A DNA stretch of 64,000 nucleotides from Rhodothermales bacterium. GTDB lineage: Bacteria > Bacteroidota > Rhodothermia > Rhodothermales > UBA10348. The notes beneath the pieces were generated by a model. It worked only from the letters and a program-made list of their open reading frames with translations. It had not been told where the DNA came from and ran no database searches. This document shows, in pieces, positions 59,609 to 64,000 of this stretch. The stretch covers positions 56,379 to 120,378 of the forward strand of contig JANQQV010000027.1 in the NCBI GenBank assembly GCA_028284865.1. Direction: 5' to 3'. The first letter of the stretch is position 1; every line of letters starts with the position of its first letter. The position numbers and the translations under genes were made by a program.

Positions 59609-59610
59609 CA

Positions 59611-59648
59611 AAGACCCGATTGGCCTTCAGGCCGGTCGGGTCTTTTGT
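59611..59648 (+). terminator. Rho-independent terminator of the tRNA operon
   Basis: A 15-bp stem (59611-59625 with 59630-59644) around TTCA, followed by TTGTTATTTG, three bases after the tRNA-Glu CCA end. The clearest intrinsic terminator of the window. Confidence 0.9.
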
Positions 59649-59901
59649 TATTTGCGGCAGGATATGAAGAACCCGGCAAACGGGTTCACACGAGGCCCGG
59701 AGGGCCGACTGACGGAGGGACGAAGTCCCGGAGTAAATCCCGTACGCGGTACGACGAGGCACAACCGCGAGTGACTGACGGCCCCAATCTGGCTGTAATT
59801 GATTCAGGCTGCCTTGCACGAAAGGTCAGTATTCAGCAACGATCAGGCTCGTCACGTGCTGGATCTCTACCTAAGGACTCACACCCATCCCAATCGAAAT
59901 C
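59649..59901 (+). repeat. Hairpin-rich segment with a copy of the tRNA-Glu 3' end
   Basis: 253 bp without a gene. It holds three tight hairpins: GAACCCG/CGGGTTC (59669-59687), GGCCC/GGGCC (59694-59706) and GGGAC/GTCCC (59717-59729). Two partial units ACGAGGC...GACTGACGG lie at 59690-59715 and 59754-59781. AAATCCCGTACGCGGTAC at 59735-59752 is identical over 18 bp to 59589-59606 in tRNA-Glu. No integrase is present. Confidence 0.6.
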
Positions 59902-60543
59902 ATGAATGTTGGCATTCTTGGATCTGGAACTGTAGCGCGTACCCTAGCAGCAGGATTTATTGAGCAAGGATCTGATGTCATGCTCGGGACGCGCAATCCA
60001 TCGGGTCTTTCCGAATGGGCGGCCGAGCACCCTTCTGCGCAAGTGGGTTCGTTTGAAGCCACGGCCAACTTTGGCGACATCGTTGTACTGGCTGTGAAAG
60101 GAAGTGCGGTCGAAAATGTCGTTTCCGCATTTGGATGTAATGCGCTGGCCGGCAAGACAGTCATTGACGCCTCCAATCCAATCAACGAGACGGGTCCGGA
60201 GAACGGTGTATTGCCATACTTCACCACGCATGGCGAATCGTTGATGGAGCGCCTTCAGCTGCAGTGCCCTGATGCGAACTTCGTCAAGGCATTCAGTTGT
60301 GTTGGAAGTGGCCACATGGTCAATCCGTCCTTTGAGGGTGGTGCGCCGACCATGTTCATCTGCGGTAATGATGATAGCGCCAAAGCAGCCGTGAATGACA
60401 TCCTGGAGTCATTTGGATGGGAAGTGGAAGATATGGGCGGCGTCGAAGCGGCGCGAGCCATTGAACCGCTGGCAATGCTATGGTGCATACCAGGCTTTCT
60501 GAATAACTCCTGGAATCACGCCTTCAAGTTGTTGAAAGCGTAG
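59902..60543 (+). CDS. F420-dependent NADP reductase-like oxidoreductase
   Basis: 213-aa Rossmann protein starting MNVGILGSGTVARTLAAGF, with GTRNPSG after the second strand (NADP-type binding) and VIDASNPIN later. The family (NADPH-dependent F420 reductase-like) is broad and often does not use F420; a role in generic NADP-linked reduction is the safest statement. The end is WCIPGFLNNSWNHAFKLLK. It follows the hairpin-rich segment after the tRNAs and precedes a perfect 15-bp inverted repeat. Confidence 0.85.
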   Translation: MNVGILGSGTVARTLAAGFIEQGSDVMLGTRNPSGLSEWAAEHPSAQVGSFEATANFGDIVVLAVKGSAVENVVSAFGCNALAGKTVIDASNPINETGPENGVLPYFTTHGESLMERLQLQCPDANFVKAFSCVGSGHMVNPSFEGGAPTMFICGNDDSAKAAVNDILESFGWEVEDMGGVEAARAIEPLAMLWCIPGFLNNSWNHAFKLLKA

Positions 60544-60576
60544 CGCTGAACAAAGCACATTCCGATTGAATGCTGA

Positions 60577-60609
60577 AGCGCCCGACCTCTCGCAGAGAGG
60601 TCGGGCGCT
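60577..60609. terminator. Hairpin between convergent genes
   Basis: Perfect 15-bp inverted repeat (60577-60591 and 60595-60609) with a GCA loop, 34 bp after the oxidoreductase and 23 bp before the end of the minus-strand gene. No T-tract; it may serve both strands. Confidence 0.7.
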
Positions 60610-60631
60610 GTCCGTAAGAGCCTGGAATCGT

Positions 60632-63600
60632 TTAGTTGCCTAGATCGACCACTGGCGCATCCGTGGACGGAAGTTCTTCAGCAATCTGAAGGATCTCGGC
60701 AGCGATGGCCTCGACCTGTTCTTTGGCCTGTTGCAACTCATTTTCAGCGATGTCGACTGAGTCACGCTGCATCTGAGTCGGGCCGTACTCTGTGCTGAGG
60801 CCACGACCGCCCACGGAGAGGCGTGATTGCATCGATGGTGGTGTGCGTTCGCGCATCGAGCGTTTGGTCGGCGAGCCATACAGTGCGACATCCAGCTGAT
60901 AGAGCTGCTCTTGAACGGCGTCGATTCGCGCTGCAAGGTCAGCACTTGGCTGACGCGCGCGATCATGTGCTGACTCCAGCGCCTCGATACGGGCTTCGGC
61001 GCGGCTCAATGCATTCGAGAACAAGGTCATGTCGGAGCGGAGATTTTCCACACGCTCGCGGAAAGCTGTGAACTGTGCCGAGGTCGCACCTGGCAGGGCA
61101 CCTTCACGCAGCGGAGCGACGTCAAATGATACCGGGCCGGAAAGCTCGCGCACGGCGCCATCTTCCACGCGAACCAGTGTTGCCGTGTACGTACCCGGCT
61201 CTACCCGCGAGCTGCTGGCGAAACTGTTTCGCCCGACGGTGACCGGGGCCAGCGCATCACGCTGCAGGCTCCAGGCCGTACGATGAAGCCCTTTGGAGGC
61301 GCGGCCAGAGACGCGTGCAATGACATCACCGCGGTCGTCGCGGATGTGCAGTTCAACCCGATCGGCCTCTTCGCGGCGTTCGGCGTCAAGCGCATCCCAT
61401 CCAGGGAACGGAATGTCTTCGCCATCTTCAATCTTCCCTTCCGCCTTGCGACGCTGCGACTTCAAGCTCTCGAAGCCTTCGCTCAGGTAGTACGTGAAGA
61501 CCGCACCGTACTGCGGATTCGGTGCCCGGAACTCATCATCACCTACGGAGCCGTTGGTTGAATTGCGATAGCGGAACTGCTTGGCATCGCGGAGGCCGAA
61601 TAGGTGTGCTTCGCTGGCCAGAATATCGTCAGAAACTTCACGCAGCGGGCTGTAGTCGTCAATAATCAGAATGCCACGGCCAAACGTACCTGCGACCAGG
61701 TCGTCCTCGCGCTGCTGGATCTTGATGTCACGCACACCAATCGTCGGCATGCCGCCACCGAGCTCGATCCACTGATCGCCTCGGTCGGGCGAGAAGTAAA
61801 CGCCGAACTCCGTTGCCGCGAACAGCAGGTTGGGCTCAACATGATCCTGGACCAATCGCCAGACCAGCGTGCGCTCAGGGATGCCATTCGTCGCCATCTC
61901 CCAGGAACGACCGCGGTCGGTGCTCTTGATCAGGTAGGGCTCAAAGTCGCCATACTTGTGATTGTCGAGCGCTGCGTAGACTGTGTTTGTGTCATGCAGG
62001 TCGGCATACACGTGGTTGACAAACGCGGTGGCTGGCACACCGGAAATCGAACCGACTTCCACCTCCCGCCAGGAGCCGCCTCCGTCTTCCGTGATCTGAA
62101 GCAGACCATCGTCCGTACCCGCGTAGATCACACTGGCATCCTGTGCGGAGACATCAATCGATGTGATCGTGTTGTAGACCGACATCGCATAGATGTCCCA
62201 CGGGTTGTCCATCGATTGCGTGCGTCCCATGATGGGAAGCTCGAAGCGTTCCTGATTACGCGTCAGATCGCCAGAAAGAGCTGTCCAGCTGTCTCCGCGG
62301 TTGGTCGACATCCAGACGCGCTGTGAGGCGAAATAGATGGTGGCCGGATCGTGCGGGCTGACAATGATCGGAGCATCCCAGTTGTATCGCTCGGGTCCTT
62401 CACCCGGGCCGGGCTGCGGAACGATGTAGGTCGATTCGCCCGTAATCTGGTCGATCCTGTGCAAGTTGCCCTGCTGGGACTGGGCATAGGTGATATTGGG
62501 ATTGCCCGGCTCGGTGGCTGACTGATGGCCGTCACCGCCGAGGGTAATGAACCAATCCTGGTTGCCCGCGCCTTCGCGCGTGTCCGTTGCCGATGGACCG
62601 CCGTGAGAATTGTTGTCCTGCGTGCCACCGTAAATGTTGTAGAACGGGTACGCGTCGTCAACGGCAATCTTGTAGTACTGGATGACTGGCAGGTTGTCGA
62701 TGTAGCGCCAGGTGTCACCGCCGTCCACGGACTCGTAGAGACCACCGTCCGTACCGGAAAGCAGGTAATCAGGATCGGTGGGGTGGAAGGCAAGCGCATG
62801 GTTGTCGACATGCTTGTTTCTGGTATTCTGACGGAAGAACGACTCGCCGTGATCGTTGGACTGCTGGACGCGCACATCCATCAGATAGAGGCGGCCTTCG
62901 TGATGGGGCGACGAATACAGCTCCTGGTAGTAATGAGGGCCCGTACCCCCGGCAACCGCATTAGACATCTTGCGCCAGCTGGCACCTCGATTGTCACTCA
63001 TCCACAGACCGCCTGTGCGTTGGTCCGTCTCGATAGCCGCGTAGACGATGTCGGGATTCTGGTGCGAAATGGCCAAACCAATTTTGCCCATGTTGCTCGA
63101 AGGCAGGCCACGCTTCAGTTCGGTCCACGTCTTGCCGCCATCGGTGCTCTTGTGGATCCCGGTACCCGGGCCGCCACCCATATAGGCCGCAACGGTCCGG
63201 TGACGGTCCCACGTGGCTGCATACATCACGTCAGGATCGCGAGGGTCGACCACGATATCCGTGGCTCCCGTCCAGTCTCCGCCACCGAGGACGCGCGTCC
63301 ATGATTCGCCGCTGTCTTCGGTCCGGTAGAGTCCACGCTCGCCACCGCTGCTCCACAGCGGACCCTGGGCGGCAACAATGACCACGTCTGAATTTTCAGG
63401 GTGAATCCAGATGGTCGATAGGCGTTCGCTCTCTTTCAGACCGCGGTTTTTCCAGGTCTTTCCGCCGTCCGTCGAGCGATAGATACCATCGCCGTACGCT
63501 GTGTGGCGCCCACCTGTGTCTTCTCCCGATCCAACCCAGACGATGTTCGGGTTCTGGGGGTCAAGCGTGACCGAGCCGACCGAGTAGGAAGCCTGACCGT

Positions 63601-63859
63601 CAAAAAGGGACGTCCAGGTCGTACCACTATTGGTGGTCTTCCAGACTCCGCCACTACCCACCGCAACATACCAGGTCTCGGGGTCTTCGGGGTTGATGGC
63701 GATGTCGGCGATGCGTCCGGAGGTGAATGCCGGGCCGATATTCCGCCACGAAAGAGCGCTGTAGCTGATGTCGCCGACGGTTGTTGGATCGTCCTGGGCC
63801 TGTGACGGGCCGGGGGCCAGGAGCAAGAAGGAAATGAGTAGGGAAAGAAGTAGGCGCAT
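60632..63859 (-). CDS. Large secreted Asp-box/VPS10-like propeller protein
   Basis: 1075 aa from ATG 63859 (MRLLLSLLISFLLLAPGPSQAQ, a good signal peptide); the longer upstream frame hides it. At least ten Asp boxes of the S-x-D-x-G-x-T-W type (STDGGKTW twice, EDSGESW, STNRGDSW, STDRGRSW, SPDRGDQW) mark two sialidase/sortilin-like beta-propellers (about 30-740). A Ser/Arg-rich linker and a C-terminal helical part with coiled-coil-like repeats (about 915-1070) follow. The group is often labelled glycosyl hydrolase, but the catalytic residues of sialidases are not evident. No T9SS C-terminal domain is visible. Confidence 0.85.
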   Translation of the reverse strand: MRLLLSLLISFLLLAPGPSQAQDDPTTVGDISYSALSWRNIGPAFTSGRIADIAINPEDPETWYVAVGSGGVWKTTNSGTTWTSLFDGQASYSVGSVTLDPQNPNIVWVGSGEDTGGRHTAYGDGIYRSTDGGKTWKNRGLKESERLSTIWIHPENSDVVIVAAQGPLWSSGGERGLYRTEDSGESWTRVLGGGDWTGATDIVVDPRDPDVMYAATWDRHRTVAAYMGGGPGTGIHKSTDGGKTWTELKRGLPSSNMGKIGLAISHQNPDIVYAAIETDQRTGGLWMSDNRGASWRKMSNAVAGGTGPHYYQELYSSPHHEGRLYLMDVRVQQSNDHGESFFRQNTRNKHVDNHALAFHPTDPDYLLSGTDGGLYESVDGGDTWRYIDNLPVIQYYKIAVDDAYPFYNIYGGTQDNNSHGGPSATDTREGAGNQDWFITLGGDGHQSATEPGNPNITYAQSQQGNLHRIDQITGESTYIVPQPGPGEGPERYNWDAPIIVSPHDPATIYFASQRVWMSTNRGDSWTALSGDLTRNQERFELPIMGRTQSMDNPWDIYAMSVYNTITSIDVSAQDASVIYAGTDDGLLQITEDGGGSWREVEVGSISGVPATAFVNHVYADLHDTNTVYAALDNHKYGDFEPYLIKSTDRGRSWEMATNGIPERTLVWRLVQDHVEPNLLFAATEFGVYFSPDRGDQWIELGGGMPTIGVRDIKIQQREDDLVAGTFGRGILIIDDYSPLREVSDDILASEAHLFGLRDAKQFRYRNSTNGSVGDDEFRAPNPQYGAVFTYYLSEGFESLKSQRRKAEGKIEDGEDIPFPGWDALDAERREEADRVELHIRDDRGDVIARVSGRASKGLHRTAWSLQRDALAPVTVGRNSFASSSRVEPGTYTATLVRVEDGAVRELSGPVSFDVAPLREGALPGATSAQFTAFRERVENLRSDMTLFSNALSRAEARIEALESAHDRARQPSADLAARIDAVQEQLYQLDVALYGSPTKRSMRERTPPSMQSRLSVGGRGLSTEYGPTQMQRDSVDIAENELQQAKEQVEAIAAEILQIAEELPSTDAPVVDLGN

Positions 63860-63889
63860 GGTGGGGGCAAGAGTGCGTTTTGGTTTGCG

Positions 63890-63897
63890 CGAATATA
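63890..63897 (-). promoter_or_regulatory. Candidate promoter -7 box of the propeller protein gene
   Basis: TATATTCG on the minus strand 31 bp before ATG 63859. An imperfect palindrome CCAGCT-ATGCC-AGCTGG (63900-63916) lies immediately upstream and could be an operator. Confidence 0.4.
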
Positions 63898-64000
63898 GGC
63901 CAGCTATGCCAGCTGGGGGTGACAACGAGCAGGAAGAAATGAGGCTGAATCGCGATCGGTTCCGTGAAAACAGAAGGCCCGCGATGCGCAAGTGCGCATC

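Noticed and set aside
59568..59819. 83-aa frame on the minus strand ending VPRTGFEPVLPP
   Set aside because: It is antisense to the tRNA-Glu T arm; RTGFEPV-type tails are a known artefact of translating tRNA genes backwards.
59444..59905. 153-aa plus-strand frame across both tRNAs and the hairpin block
   Set aside because: It runs through two tRNA genes and an intrinsic terminator and has no domain; it is an open frame by chance.
62525..63304. 259-aa plus-strand frame within the propeller gene (and a 240-aa one at 61604)
   Set aside because: Both lie antisense to the Asp-box gene, which has a signal peptide and repeats, so these are shadows.

Overview
The window is 64 kb of moderately GC-rich, densely coding bacterial chromosome. 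It carries about fifty protein genes, two tRNA genes, one clear riboswitch and no insertion sequence, phage gene, CRISPR array or rRNA. A TonB-dependent receptor with a carboxypeptidase-regulatory-like N-terminus, type IX secretion (T9SS)-type proteins (a PorV/PorQ-like barrel cut by the left edge and a PorZ-like propeller), a fused alpha/beta 2-oxoacid dehydrogenase E1, a long SecA (1129 aa), few strong Shine-Dalgarno sites and recurrent TATATTnG promoter-like boxes all point to the Bacteroidota/Rhodothermota group, most likely a Rhodothermia relative. Sodium-coupled transporters and acidic exported proteins suggest a saline habitat. This placement is inference; no species is claimed.

Layout. 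1-7.2 kb: partial PorV/PorQ-like gene (-), then secA, recN and a phosphohexomutase (+). 7.2-12.1 kb: a CoA-type Nudix hydrolase and an orphan secreted protein (-), an OmpR-type regulator/sensor kinase pair (+), and an hsp20 gene (-) with a structured leader. 12.4-14.7 kb: fumarylacetoacetase behind an uncharacterised conserved gene (-). 15-22.2 kb: an exported TPR protein and a Cys/Met-metabolism PLP enzyme (+), then the fused E1 and a PhoR/PhoB-like pair (-). 22.3-31.4 kb: alr, pyrC, a metallophosphatase, ddl, psuG, an M28 peptidase, a MOSC protein, an HNH protein and a small membrane protein. 31.4-34.2 kb: a TPP riboswitch followed by a TonB-dependent receptor, a likely thiamine (or precursor) uptake unit. 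34.2-40.4 kb (-): an amidinotransferase-fold enzyme, a lipoprotein with an ABC exporter pair, and a gapA-pgk operon. 40.8-49.8 kb (+): a TPR membrane protein, a sigma-54 activator, a LolD-like ATPase, pdxH, nrnA, pepA, pdxA, a methyltransferase and ftsE. 50-54.7 kb (+): AgcS symporter, upp, an NhaC-type antiporter with an exported N-terminal domain, and a cupin. 54.7-64 kb: a flippase-like membrane protein (-), a PHP phosphoesterase and the PorZ-like protein (+), tRNA-His and tRNA-Glu, an F420-type oxidoreductase (+), and a large Asp-box propeller protein (-).

Most genes are housekeeping, and I found no gene cluster that I can defend as a new multi-gene defence or biosynthetic system. The parts that merit attention are mostly non-coding. 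They are: the TPP riboswitch with a mutually exclusive hairpin and a 41-codon ORF overlapping the receptor start; the nested helices plus a Shine-Dalgarno-masking hairpin in front of hsp20; an 18-bp copy of the tRNA-Glu 3' end about 146 bp downstream, inside a hairpin-rich segment; 15-bp tandem repeats at the ends of recN and of a methyltransferase gene and inside alr; and a 12-bp palindrome upstream of the fumarylacetoacetase operon.
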